64,000 bases of DNA. Origin: Sandaracinaceae bacterium. GTDB taxonomy: Bacteria > Myxococcota_A > Polyangia > Polyangiales > Sandaracinaceae. The notes beneath the pieces were generated by a model that was not told the DNA's origin, did not search any database, and saw only the letters and a list, made by a program, of their open reading frames with translations. The translations under genes and the position numbers were made by a program. Where the stretch lies: contig JAVJQK010000096.1 of assembly GCA_040218145.1 (NCBI GenBank), positions 1-64,000 of the forward strand, in the 5' to 3' direction. The stretch's first letter is position 1. Every line of letters begins with the position of its first letter. Below are positions 16,360 to 24,215 of this stretch, in pieces.

Positions 16360-17951
16360 CAGAGGAGACGCAGGCCCAGCCGCTCAATCCCTACGACGAG
16401 GTCCCCTACGGAGGGCAGACCGTGCCGCTCGCGCATCCGGAGCGGCTCGCGCTGGCGGCGATGAAGCGCGGGCTCTCGCCGGCCCCGCCCGACCGATGCC
16501 GGATCCTCGAGCTCGGCTGCGCCGAGGGCGGCAACGTGATCCCCCTCGCGTTCCATCTCGACCGCTGCGAGCTGGTGGGAGTCGACGGCTCCGCGGTCCA
16601 GATCGACAAGGCGACCGAAGCGCGAGATCGACTCGGGCTCGACAACCTCGAGCTCGTGCACGCGGACTTCATGGAGCTGCCCGACGACCTGGGCACCTTC
16701 GACTACATCCTCTGCCACGGGGTGTTCTCGTGGGTCGCGGAGGACGTGCGCGCCAAGATCCTCGACCTCTGCGCCAGCCACCTGAGCGAGCACGGCGTCG
16801 CTTACATCAGCTACAACTGCGCGCCCGGTTGGGCCATCCGCGCGCAGATGCGCCGGGCGCTGATGGAGCGCGTGAAGGGCGTCTCGGACCCGGAGCAGCG
16901 CATCCGCCGCGTCCGCGAGGTGCTCTCCTGGATGGCCGACTCGCCCATCAAGGACACCCCCTGGGGGCGCCTCCTGGCGGAGGAGGCCAAGGGCGTCTGG
17001 AGCCATCGCGACGCCTATCTCGTGCACGAATATCTGTCGCCCGAGAACCGCCCCTTCTACTTTCGAGAGGTGACGGAAGCCGCGCGCGCTCACGGCCTGA
17101 GGTTCCTCGCCGAGCTGACTCGCGCCACCACCGACCCCCGCCTCGAGGACGCGTTCCGCGCGAGCTTCGGCGCGCACGTCGAGGACCCGGAGGAGGCCGA
17201 GGAGCTGGCCGAGCTGTTCCTCTTCCGCGCCTTCCGCTGCTCGCTCTTCGTGCGCGGGGACGCGCCGCTCGGCGGACCCGAAGACGGACCACACCCCGAG
17301 CTGATGGATCGTGTCCGCATGACGGGCTCGCTCGCCCCCGAGTCCAAGCGCGTCTCGCTCGAGCCGAAGGTGCACGAGTTCTTCCGCGCCAACGGCGTTC
17401 GGATCTCGGCGGACGACGCGGTCCTCAAGGCCGCGCTGGTCGAGATCGGGCGCGCCTGGCCCGCCTCGCTGAGCCTGAGCGAGATCGAGGAGCGCGTGGT
17501 GGCCTTGCTCGAGCTGCGCCGGGTCCTCGCGCCCGGCGAGCCCCCGAGCGCGGCGCAGCTCTCCGCGATGCGCGACGACCTGATGGGCCTGACCCGCTAC
17601 GACGTGCTCGAGCAGCGCCTGCTCGATCCGCCGATCGTCGACCGCGCGGGCGAGACGCCGCGGGTGAGCGCCCTGACCCGCCTCCAGGCCGAAGCCGCGC
17701 CGTGGGTGACCACGCCGCACCACCGCGTCGTCCCGCTGGACGCGTTCACGCGGCTCCTGGTGCGCTACCTCGACGGCGCGCGTGGCCGGGCAGAGCTGGC
17801 GCAGCGCATGAAGCCGTACGCCGAGTCCGGTGAGGTCAGCCTCACGCTCGAGGACGGCTCCGCGCTCGGACCCGAGGATCTCGACGAGGTGATCCCCAAG
17901 CTCGTCGACGCCTCGCTGGACGCCCTCGCGTCGCGCGGCGTGCTCGTCTGA
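16356..17951 (+). CDS. SAM-dependent methyltransferase with methyltransferase regulatory domain
   Basis: A 531-residue protein. Residues about 45-160 form a class I Rossmann methyltransferase: motif I ILELGCAEGGNV (49-60), the acidic residue after strand 2 in LVGVDGSAVQ, and FDYILCHGVFSWV. From about 165 to 330 the sequence resembles the methyltransferase regulatory domain (PF10119 type), with ISYNCAPGWAIR and the helical block around LSPENRPFYFREV. The C-terminal 200 residues are a helical and winged region of unknown role. The ATG overlaps the stop of the 1152-residue gene (ATGA), so it belongs to the T6SS-linked operon. The target is unknown; a neighbouring spike or cargo protein, or a delivered effector activity, are alternatives. 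Confidence 0.85.
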   Translation: MTEETQAQPLNPYDEVPYGGQTVPLAHPERLALAAMKRGLSPAPPDRCRILELGCAEGGNVIPLAFHLDRCELVGVDGSAVQIDKATEARDRLGLDNLELVHADFMELPDDLGTFDYILCHGVFSWVAEDVRAKILDLCASHLSEHGVAYISYNCAPGWAIRAQMRRALMERVKGVSDPEQRIRRVREVLSWMADSPIKDTPWGRLLAEEAKGVWSHRDAYLVHEYLSPENRPFYFREVTEAARAHGLRFLAELTRATTDPRLEDAFRASFGAHVEDPEEAEELAELFLFRAFRCSLFVRGDAPLGGPEDGPHPELMDRVRMTGSLAPESKRVSLEPKVHEFFRANGVRISADDAVLKAALVEIGRAWPASLSLSEIEERVVALLELRRVLAPGEPPSAAQLSAMRDDLMGLTRYDVLEQRLLDPPIVDRAGETPRVSALTRLQAEAAPWVTTPHHRVVPLDAFTRLLVRYLDGARGRAELAQRMKPYAESGEVSLTLEDGSALGPEDLDEVIPKLVDASLDALASRGVLV

Positions 17952-17954
17952 GGT

Positions 17955-18121
17955 CTAGCAGTCCGTTGAAGAACCTCGCTCCTCGTCTCTCGGGCGGGAC
18001 GACCCGTCTTTCGGCCCGTGTCTCCTCGAAAATGCTGAAGCATTTCCTCGTCGCCCCGAACCGAGAACCGGGCCGTCGCGCTCCGAGATCCTTCGGGCTC
18101 GGTACTTCAACGGCCTGCTAG
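17955..18121. repeat. 167-base element with 21-base terminal inverted repeats
   Basis: The left end CTAGCAGTCCGTTGAAG (17955-17971) matches the reverse complement of the right end (18105-18121) at 16 of 17 bases, and the match extends to 21 bases with two mismatches. Inside is a second hairpin, AAATGC/GCATTT around TGAA (18030-18045). It begins 3 bases after the methyltransferase stop. The termini share AGCAG...TGAAG with the element at 43891, suggesting a family of non-coding, MITE-like or REP-like repeats. Confidence 0.7.
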
Positions 18122-18155
18122 CAAACACGTCACTCCGCGCTCGAAGGGGTCGCGT

Positions 18156-18306
18156 CGAGGCTGAACGGCGGCAGACCCAGGGCGGCAGCGACGCGCCCGC
18201 CGTGTCGCGTGTTCGAGGACGGCGAACGCGTCGTAGCCGAGCACGCCCGATGGCGGACGCCTGCGACGACCCGCGCCCGGCTCCGCTCGCTTGCCGTTCA
18301 GCGTCG
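18156..18306. repeat. Second inverted-repeat pair upstream of the Pmp3 gene
   Basis: CGAGGCTGAACGGC (18156-18169) pairs with 18293-18306 at 13 of 14 positions, enclosing 123 bases. The right arm ends 18 bases before the Pmp3 ATG. The minus strand of the interior gives short protein-like stretches in two frames, so it may also be a decayed gene. No other feature is seen between 18122 and 18324. Confidence 0.35.
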
Positions 18307-18324
18307 GGAGCTCAGGTGGGGAGC

Positions 18325-18483
18325 ATGGACATCGTTCGACTGATAGCCGCCATTCTCCTGCCGCCGCTCGGCGTGTTCATGCAGGTTGGGCTCGGCACTC
18401 ACTTCTGGATCAACGTGGTGCTCACCCTTCTCGGCTACGTGCCAGGGATCATCCACGCGGTGTGGATCATCCTGCGCAAGTAG
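18325..18483 (+). CDS. Pmp3/YqaE-family small membrane protein
   Basis: A 52-residue peptide with two hydrophobic segments: IVRLIAAILLPPLGVFMQVG and VVLTLLGYVPGIIHAVWIIL. The LPPLGVF motif in the first helix and G-x-x-PGIIHA in the second are the signature of the Pmp3/YqaE (UPF0057) family, involved in membrane potential and salt or cold stress in other organisms. The start is the ATG at 18325 because conservation begins there; the longer upstream frame is rich in Arg and looks non-coding. Confidence 0.88.
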   Translation: MDIVRLIAAILLPPLGVFMQVGLGTHFWINVVLTLLGYVPGIIHAVWIILRK

Positions 18484-18541
18484 CCCCCACGGGGCCCGCA
18501 TGAGGCCGTCGCAGACGCTGCGGAACGAGACGGCGCCGAGG

Positions 18542-18769
18542 TCACGGGATCGGTACGCGGACCGGCTCGTGCAGGCTCGTCCCCGAGCCGTAGTACGCCT
18601 GCCCCCAACAGTAGACCTCCTCCGTGGCGGCGGTGGCCACGGCGCAGGTGCGCTCGACGTGGGCGCCGGGGAGGAGCGCCGAGGCGAAGGAGGGGCTTTC
18701 AGCCCCTTCGATGAGGAGCGACGTGCCCGTAACCGCTGAACGAGCGAGGGCCGTCGTGAATGTGACCAA
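18542..18769 (-). pseudogene. Remnant of an RCC1/BNR-repeat protein C-terminus
   Basis: The minus-strand frame ends with RTCAVATAATEEVYCWGQAY and HEPVRVPIP, which resembles one RCC1-like repeat (C-A-x...V-x-CWG followed by P-V-x-V-P). Only about one repeat is present and no start, signal peptide or second repeat is visible, so this is best read as a fragment of a once larger secreted protein. The rest of 18484-18775 shows nothing I can name. Confidence 0.35.
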
Positions 18770-18775
18770 GTAGTC

Positions 18776-19681
18776 CTAGCGCGGATCTGGGACCTGGATG
18801 CCGACCTCGGCTGCGCCCGCGAGGAGCGCGGCGATGAACGCGCGCGCGTCGCCGTGGCGCGCGTCGGGGGCCTTGGCCAGCGCGACGTCCACCGCGGCCG
18901 CGATCCCGGGCGGGACGTCCGGCGCGACCGAGCGGAGGCTGGGCGCGGGACGCGTGACCACGTTGGCGAGCGTCATCGTCGGGTTCGGGCCGTCGAAGGG
19001 GAGCTGGCCAGCGAGCATCTGAAAGAGCAGCACGCCGCAAGACCAGATGTCAGCCGCGGGGCCGAGCTCTGCCCCGTGGATCTGCTCGGGCGCCATGTAG
19101 TGGGGCGTCCCGAGGATGCTGCCCGCGGCGGTCAGCGGCGTCTCGCCGTCGGCGTAGGCCGTCCGCACCGCGCCGAAGTCGAGGATCTTCGGCACGCGCT
19201 GCTCTCGCTCGTCGTGGTGGAGGAAGATGTTCCCGGGCTTCACGTCGCGGTGGACCATGCCCGCGCCGTGCGCCGCGTGCAGCGCGTCGAGCACGGGCAG
19301 CAAGATCGAGAGCGCCTCCTCCGCGGGCAGCCGCGGGTCACGCTCCAGCCGCGCGGACAGCTCTTCCCCGTTCAGCAGCTCGAGCGCGATGTACGCAGTG
19401 TCCTCCGCCTCGCCCATGTCGAGCACGTCCACCACGTGTCGGTGCCGCAGGGAGGCGGCCGCCTTGGCCTCGCGCAGGAAGCGCTTCGTGACGTTCGGGT
19501 TCTGGATGACCAGCGTGCGGAGCAGCACCTTCACCGCCACCGGTCGCTCCGTCCACGTGTGCGTCCCCGCGAAGACCACCGCGAACGCGCCGCGCCCGAG
19601 CACGCGCTCCAGCCGATACCGCCCCCCGAGCTCCACCTGGAGGAGCTCGTCCACCCAGTCGTCCAACGAACTTCTCAGCAC
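18776..19681 (-). CDS. Eukaryote-like serine/threonine protein kinase
   Basis: A 301-residue protein that is essentially one Hanks-type kinase domain. Visible motifs are the glycine loop GRGAFAVVF (29-37), the ATP-anchoring Lys51 in VAVKVLL, the catalytic HRDVKPGN near 144, DFG in LDFGAVR, and GTPHYMAPEQ of the activation segment. All key residues are present, so it should be active. There is no membrane segment or sensor domain; it ends shortly after subdomain XI. The start is GTG at 19681, 4 bases after the stop of the upstream gene, which makes the two co-transcribed. Confidence 0.93.
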   Translation of the reverse strand: MLRSSLDDWVDELLQVELGGRYRLERVLGRGAFAVVFAGTHTWTERPVAVKVLLRTLVIQNPNVTKRFLREAKAAASLRHRHVVDVLDMGEAEDTAYIALELLNGEELSARLERDPRLPAEEALSILLPVLDALHAAHGAGMVHRDVKPGNIFLHHDEREQRVPKILDFGAVRTAYADGETPLTAAGSILGTPHYMAPEQIHGAELGPAADIWSCGVLLFQMLAGQLPFDGPNPTMTLANVVTRPAPSLRSVAPDVPPGIAAAVDVALAKAPDARHGDARAFIAALLAGAAEVGIQVPDPR

Positions 19682-19685
19682 CCCG

Positions 19686-20432
19686 TCATGCTCCCACAGA
19701 ACCCCGCGCCTTGTCGTCGGTGCTGCTCGCCGCGCCGAGCGCCAGCCCGTGGCGGAGGCCGAGGCGGTCGATCGCGGCGTGGTTCCCGTAGAACAGGCGT
19801 CGGCGGAAGGTGCGCTCCCGGACGGCGGTCATCAGCACGGGTCCCGCGTGGAAGAGGCGCTCGATGCATCGGCCGCGCAGCCCGCCCAGCGTCGCTGCGC
19901 ACACGCCGGCGATCACGTTCGCCCAGTAGTGATAGGTGTCCCCGAGCGGGTCGCCCCCACGCGACCACGCCTCGGGGAAGGCCGCGATCGCTCGGCCGGT
20001 CGCGCATCTCCAACCGAGCCCGATGGGCCCGCCCAGGGCGCGTGTGTCCCGTCCTCGGGCCAGCTGGCGAATCCCCGCGTGACAGATGGCGAGGGCCTCG
20101 AAGGGGCTCGACGCGCTCGACCTCGCGATCGCCAGCTGGTCGCGCCGATCGAGCACCATCCCCCGTCGGGCGGCCTGGGCCACCTCTTCGAGGAAGCGGC
20201 TCGTCGCGGGCGGGAACAGCTCTTCGGGCACGGGCTCGACGTGATCGTCGACGAAGGAGACGAGCGAGGCCACGAGGCGGGAGGCGCTGCGGGGCGGGAT
20301 CGCCGGACCCGTCAGCACCGTCGACAGGGTGGAGGGCGACTCGACCTCTCGCGTCGGCGGACGGTTCGCTTCCACGAGGCTGCGGTAGGCACGCCAATCC
20401 GGCATCACCGGCGACGTGGCGACGGAGACCAT
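19686..20432 (-). CDS. Hypothetical protein, kinase operon
   Basis: I do not recognise the family. The 248-residue product is mostly helical, with a GLGWRCATGRAIAAFPEAW stretch, a possible membrane-associated helix YHYWANVIAGVCAATLGGL, and a basic RTFRRRLFYGNHAAIDRLGL segment. Two ATGs are possible (20432 or 20405); the longer gives MVSVATSPVMPDWRAY. It lies 26 bases after the Mpo1-like gene and 4 bases before the kinase, so it may be a partner or substrate of that kinase (inference from spacing only). Confidence 0.6.
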   Translation of the reverse strand: MVSVATSPVMPDWRAYRSLVEANRPPTREVESPSTLSTVLTGPAIPPRSASRLVASLVSFVDDHVEPVPEELFPPATSRFLEEVAQAARRGMVLDRRDQLAIARSSASSPFEALAICHAGIRQLARGRDTRALGGPIGLGWRCATGRAIAAFPEAWSRGGDPLGDTYHYWANVIAGVCAATLGGLRGRCIERLFHAGPVLMTAVRERTFRRRLFYGNHAAIDRLGLRHGLALGAASSTDDKARGSVGA

Positions 20433-20458
20433 CGCCACGGCCGCGATCTTGCCGCCCG

Positions 20459-20863
20459 CTATTGATTGCCGGAGTCGCTCGCCCACAGGACGACATGAGG
20501 CGCTTGTTGGAGGGCGCGTGCCAGTGCTTCGTCGAAGCCGCCGCCGAGGCCGACCAGCGCGAGACACTCGACGCCGAACAGCCGCCAGTTGCAGAGCCCG
20601 GCGCGCACGGGGTGTTCGAAGGTCATCGGACGGTTGCGCTCGATCCACCAGTGCCCTCCGAACGCGCAGAGGTAGCCGAGCGCGAGCGCGATCACGGTCG
20701 GCCAGATCGACAGAGAGACCGCGGACAGCGCGAACCCGGCGAGGCAGATCACCGAGCCCAGGAAGTGGAGCGCGCGCGTGAATCGCTGGCGGTGGTGGAG
20801 CAGGTAGTGCGCCCAGAACTCGCCGAAGCTCGCGTCCGCGCGCTCGTCTCTCGTCTCGTCCAT
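20459..20863 (-). CDS. Mpo1-like (DUF962) integral membrane protein
   Basis: A 134-residue membrane protein with the conserved layout of the DUF962/Mpo1 family: FGEFWAHYLLHHRQRFTRAL at the start with the key histidines, two to three hydrophobic helices, and GHWWIERNRPMTFEHP in the middle. In yeast Mpo1 is an Fe(II) dioxygenase that removes a carbon from 2-hydroxy fatty acids during sphingolipid breakdown. Several myxobacteria make sphingolipids, so a similar role is plausible. First gene of the minus-strand set leading to the kinase. Confidence 0.8.
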   Translation of the reverse strand: MDETRDERADASFGEFWAHYLLHHRQRFTRALHFLGSVICLAGFALSAVSLSIWPTVIALALGYLCAFGGHWWIERNRPMTFEHPVRAGLCNWRLFGVECLALVGLGGGFDEALARALQQAPHVVLWASDSGNQ

Positions 20864-21016
20864 GTTCGTAGCGTATCTCACCCACAGCTCTTGCGGGCTC
20901 GAACCCACCGAGCGGTCGCGAAGCCTGGGCGGAGGGTCGCCTCGGACGCTCCAGCCGTCGCCACCGACGCGTTTGTCGTCGACGCGGCCGGACGCGCGCG
21001 TCACCCTCGGGCATTC

Positions 21017-22234
21017 ATGGACGTGCTCTTCCTCTCGCCGAGCTACCCGCCGGAGATGCAGCAGTTCACGCGCGGGCTCGCGGAGGTGGGCGCGCGGGTG
21101 TACGGGGTGGGCGATACGCCGCGGGAGGCGCTCGCGCCGGGCGTGCGCGCGGCGCTCTCGGACTACCTGCACGTGCCGAGCTCGCTCGACGAGGCGGACG
21201 TGACGCGGCGGCTCGAGGGCTGGCTCCGCGGGCGCAACGTCGATCGCGTGGAGACGAACTGGGAGCCGATGATCTTGCTCGCGGCGGACCTTCGGGCGCG
21301 CTGGGGGCTGCCGGGGATGCGCCGCGACGCGGTGCTGGGGTTCCGGGACAAGGTGCTGATGCGCGAGCGCCTGGCCGCGGCGGGCCTGCGGGTGCCTCGC
21401 ACCGTCCGGGTGCGCACGCGCGCCGAGGCGTGGGAGGCGGCGGAGACGGTCGGCTTTCCGCTCATCTTCAAGCCCATCGCGGGCGCGGGCTCCGCGGACA
21501 CGTGGCGCGCCGACTCGCGCGAGGTGTTCGAGGCGGTGCTCTCGCGCACGGCGCACGTCCCGGAGGCGAGCGTGGAGGAGCTCGTGGAGGGGGACGAGCT
21601 GACCTACGAGACGATCTGCGTCGACGGCGCCCCGGTGCTCGAGGGCTGCTGTCGCTACTACCCCAACGTGCTCGAGGCGCGGAAGAACGAGTGGATCAGC
21701 CCGATCATCTTCAGCCTCCGAGACCTCGGGAGCGAGGAGCTCCGAGGCGGCGTGGAGCTCGGGCGCAGGGCCCTCGAGGCGCTCGGCATGGAGACCGGCT
21801 TCACCCACATGGAGTGGTTCCGCACTCCGGAGGGAGAGGCCGTGTTCGGGGAGGTCGCGTGCCGCGCGCCGGGGGCGAGCATGGTCGACCTCATGAACTA
21901 CGCGGGCGACGTGGATCTGTTCGTGGAATGGGCTCGGGCCGTGCAGCAGGGCACCGTCGAGGCGCCTCGCGAGAGGCCGTACAACGCCGCCATCGTCTTC
22001 AAGCGCGCGCGAGGCTCGGGGCGGATCGCCGCGGTCGAGGGGCTCGACGCGTTCCAGGCCGCGCACGGCCCCCACATCGCGCGCGTGCAGCTCCTGCCGA
22101 TCGGCGCACCGCGCCGCGACTGGCAGCAGACGTTCCTGAGCGACGGCGACCTCATCGTCCGGCATCCCGATCGCGAGACCACCCTCGCCATGGCCCAGGA
22201 GGCCGCTCGCTCGATCCACCTCTACGCGTCCTGA
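21017..22234 (+). CDS. ATP-grasp family ligase
   Basis: A 405-residue protein. The N-terminal pre-ATP-grasp domain has the Rossmann-like start MDVLFLSPSYPPEM. The ATP-grasp core follows: FPLIFKPIAGAGSADTWR with the nucleotide-binding lysine, EELVEGDELTYETI, and the metal-binding end MEWFRTPEGEAVFGEVACR. The family joins a carboxylate to an amine or thiol through an acyl-phosphate. The substrate is unknown. It is the start of a plus-strand set with a P450 32 bases downstream, which hints at a small biosynthetic or detoxification cassette. Confidence 0.87.
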   Translation: MDVLFLSPSYPPEMQQFTRGLAEVGARVYGVGDTPREALAPGVRAALSDYLHVPSSLDEADVTRRLEGWLRGRNVDRVETNWEPMILLAADLRARWGLPGMRRDAVLGFRDKVLMRERLAAAGLRVPRTVRVRTRAEAWEAAETVGFPLIFKPIAGAGSADTWRADSREVFEAVLSRTAHVPEASVEELVEGDELTYETICVDGAPVLEGCCRYYPNVLEARKNEWISPIIFSLRDLGSEELRGGVELGRRALEALGMETGFTHMEWFRTPEGEAVFGEVACRAPGASMVDLMNYAGDVDLFVEWARAVQQGTVEAPRERPYNAAIVFKRARGSGRIAAVEGLDAFQAAHGPHIARVQLLPIGAPRRDWQQTFLSDGDLIVRHPDRETTLAMAQEAARSIHLYAS

Positions 22235-22266
22235 GCGCACTCCGCCTGCTATCGTCCGCGACGTCG

Positions 22267-23604
22267 ATGCTCTGGTTCGATCCTCACGGCGCGCCGCGGG
22301 CCCTCCCGCTCTTCGGTCACGCGCTCGCGATGCGGTCGGACCCGCTGCGTCTGCTCACCGAGCTGGAGCGCGCGCACGGCGACGTCGCGCCGATCCGCCT
22401 CGGCCCCATGCGGGGCTTCGTGGTCAGCGCGCCGGAGCTCGTCGGCGAGGTGCTCGTCTCGAAGCGGCAGCTCTATACGCGTAGGACGCGCGTGTACGAG
22501 GCGCTCTCGCTCTTCCTCGGGCCCAGCATCCTCACGACCGAGGGAGAGGACTGGCGCGTACACCGCCGGATCGTGCAGCCCGCGTTCCACAAGGAGCGAT
22601 TGTCTTCCTTCGCGGCCGACATCGTGCGCATCACCGAGGCGGCGCTCGACGGCTGGTCGGGCGAAGTCGAGATGAGCGAGGCGATGACCCGCCTGACCCT
22701 CCGGATCGTGAGCGAGACGCTGCTCGGCACCCGCACCGATCGCATCGCGGCCGAGGTCGGCGCCACCGTCGAGTCCGCGCAGCGCTGGGTCGAGACCGTC
22801 CTCAGCTCGATGGTGGTGAGCCCTCCCTGGCTGCCGACGCCGCGTAACCTCGCCCGGGTCCGAGTGCAGGCGAGGCTGGATCGCATCGCGGAGGAGCTGA
22901 TCGCCGAGCGGTCGGACGCGCGCGGCAGCGACGCGGTCTCGATGCTGCTCGACGCGCGCTACGAGGACGGCACGGCGCTCTCGCCAAAGCGCATCCGCAA
23001 CGAGCTGGTGACCCTCCTGGCCGCGGGGCACGAGACCACCGCGAGCGCGCTCGCGTGGACGCTGCTGGAGCTCGGCCAGCACCCGGCCGTCGCGCGGCGC
23101 CTCGAGGCCGAGGTCGACGAGGTGCTCGGAGGGCGTCCGCCGACCTTCGACGACCTGCGCGCGCTCCCCTACACGCGGTGGGTGCTCGACGAGTCGATGC
23201 GCCTGCACCCGCCCGCGTGGACGACGGGTCGCATCGTGGTCGAGCCACACACGCTCGGAGACCGGGCGCTCCGGCCCGGGCAGATGCTGCTCATCAGCCC
23301 CTACGTCACGCAGCGCCGCGAGGACCTCTGGGAGCGTCCGCTCGCCTTCGAGCCCGCGCGGTGGGAGGCCCTCTCGGCCCGCGGCGCGCTGCGTCCCTTC
23401 ACCTTCTTTCCGTTCGGCGGTGGCACACGCAAGTGCGTGGGCGAGGCGTTCGCCTACCTCGAGGCCACCCTCGTCCTCGCCATGATCGCGCAGCGCTTCT
23501 CGCTCGAGCTCGTCGAGGGGCAGCGCGTCGAGCCTCTGCCGCGCATCACGCTCGGCCTGTCCCCCGGCCTGCGGATGCGGGCCCGCCCGAGGAGTCGCGC
23601 GTGA
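22267..23604 (+). CDS. Cytochrome P450
   Basis: A 445-residue soluble P450 of usual bacterial length. It shows the I-helix AGHETT near 254, the K-helix ESMRLHP (ExxR) near 308, the PERF-like FEPARW, and the heme loop [12 protein letters not shown] with Cys390 as the iron ligand. Overall it resembles CYP102/CYP4-like fatty acid or terpene hydroxylases more than actinobacterial CYP105 types, but the substrate is unknown. No N-terminal anchor is seen. Its stop overlaps the GTG start of the next gene. Confidence 0.92.
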   Translation: MLWFDPHGAPRALPLFGHALAMRSDPLRLLTELERAHGDVAPIRLGPMRGFVVSAPELVGEVLVSKRQLYTRRTRVYEALSLFLGPSILTTEGEDWRVHRRIVQPAFHKERLSSFAADIVRITEAALDGWSGEVEMSEAMTRLTLRIVSETLLGTRTDRIAAEVGATVESAQRWVETVLSSMVVSPPWLPTPRNLARVRVQARLDRIAEELIAERSDARGSDAVSMLLDARYEDGTALSPKRIRNELVTLLAAGHETTASALAWTLLELGQHPAVARRLEAEVDEVLGGRPPTFDDLRALPYTRWVLDESMRLHPPAWTTGRIVVEPHTLGDRALRPGQMLLISPYVTQRREDLWERPLAFEPARWEALSARGALRPFTFFPFGGGTRKCVGEAFAYLEATLVLAMIAQRFSLELVEGQRVEPLPRITLGLSPGLRMRARPRSRA

Positions 23605-23846
23605 GTGAAGAGCAGCCGAAGAACCCGCTCCACGGCATCACGCTGAAGCAGATCGTCACCGAGCTGGTCGACCACTACGGCTGGGACGAGCTCGGGCAGC
23701 AGGTCGACATCCGCTGCTTCCAGAACGACCCGAGCGTGGCGTCGAGCCTGAAGTTCTTGCGCCGGACCCCGTGGGCGCGCGCGAAGGTGGAGAGCTTCTA
23801 CCTCTTCATGCTCCGCGAGCAGGCGCGCGCCCGCCGCCGCTCCTGA
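23601..23846 (+). CDS. VF530/DUF2132 family small protein
   Basis: An 81-residue protein starting with GTG at 23601 inside the P450 stop. The sequence [20 protein letters not shown], then [11 protein letters not shown] and [20 protein letters not shown], is characteristic of the VF530 (DUF2132) family, small helical proteins with a proposed DNA-binding role. The tail is Arg-rich. Its co-translation with the P450 is probably a genomic coincidence, as the family is widespread. Confidence 0.85.
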   Translation: MSEEQPKNPLHGITLKQIVTELVDHYGWDELGQQVDIRCFQNDPSVASSLKFLRRTPWARAKVESFYLFMLREQARARRRS

Positions 23847-23867
23847 GCGAAGTGCTATGTACGCCGC

Positions 23868-24161
23868 ATGAGTGACTTCACCGTCAGCCAATCCGCCGCG
23901 GAGACCCGCGGGCGCTTCTCGCTCGAGCGCGACGGGCGCCCGGTCGGGGAGATGACCTACAGCCGCGCGGGCGACGATCTCATCATCGTCGATCACACCG
24001 AGACCGACGAGAGCATCAAGGGCATGGGCGGCGGCAAGGTGCTCTTCTCCGCGATGGTGGCGTGGGCCCGCGAGACGGGCACGCGCGTGATGGCCACCTG
24101 CCCCTTCGCCCTCGCGATGTTCCAGAAGGACCCCTCGAGCCGCGACGTCTTCGCGGGCTGA
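23868..24161 (+). CDS. GNAT-like N-acetyltransferase (YidJ/Gcn5-related small family)
   Basis: A 97-residue protein with the compact fold of the Gcn5-related small acetyltransferase family: RFSLERDGRPVGEMTYS strands, DHTETDESIKGMGGGKVLF as the acetyl-CoA loop (normally G-x-G-x-G/A), and a final VMATCPFALAMFQKDP matching the conserved C-P-F/Y end. These small enzymes have unknown acceptors. Separate ATG 21 bases after the VF530 gene. Confidence 0.83.
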   Translation: MSDFTVSQSAAETRGRFSLERDGRPVGEMTYSRAGDDLIIVDHTETDESIKGMGGGKVLFSAMVAWARETGTRVMATCPFALAMFQKDPSSRDVFAG

Positions 24162-24215
24162 AGTCAGCCGAGATAAGTGGAGCGGGCGGCCGCGGGTCGG
24201 CACGGTGTCGGCAAC

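Noticed and set aside
18202-18324. Upstream extension of the Pmp3 reading frame by 41 codons
   Set aside because: Arg/Ala-rich, with no resemblance to the family, which starts at MDIVRLI.
19687-21014. A longer minus-strand frame extending the 19686-20432 gene up to 21014
   Set aside because: The upstream part overlaps the Mpo1-like gene in the wrong frame and is Arg/Pro-rich; protein-like sequence begins at MVSVATSPVMPDW.
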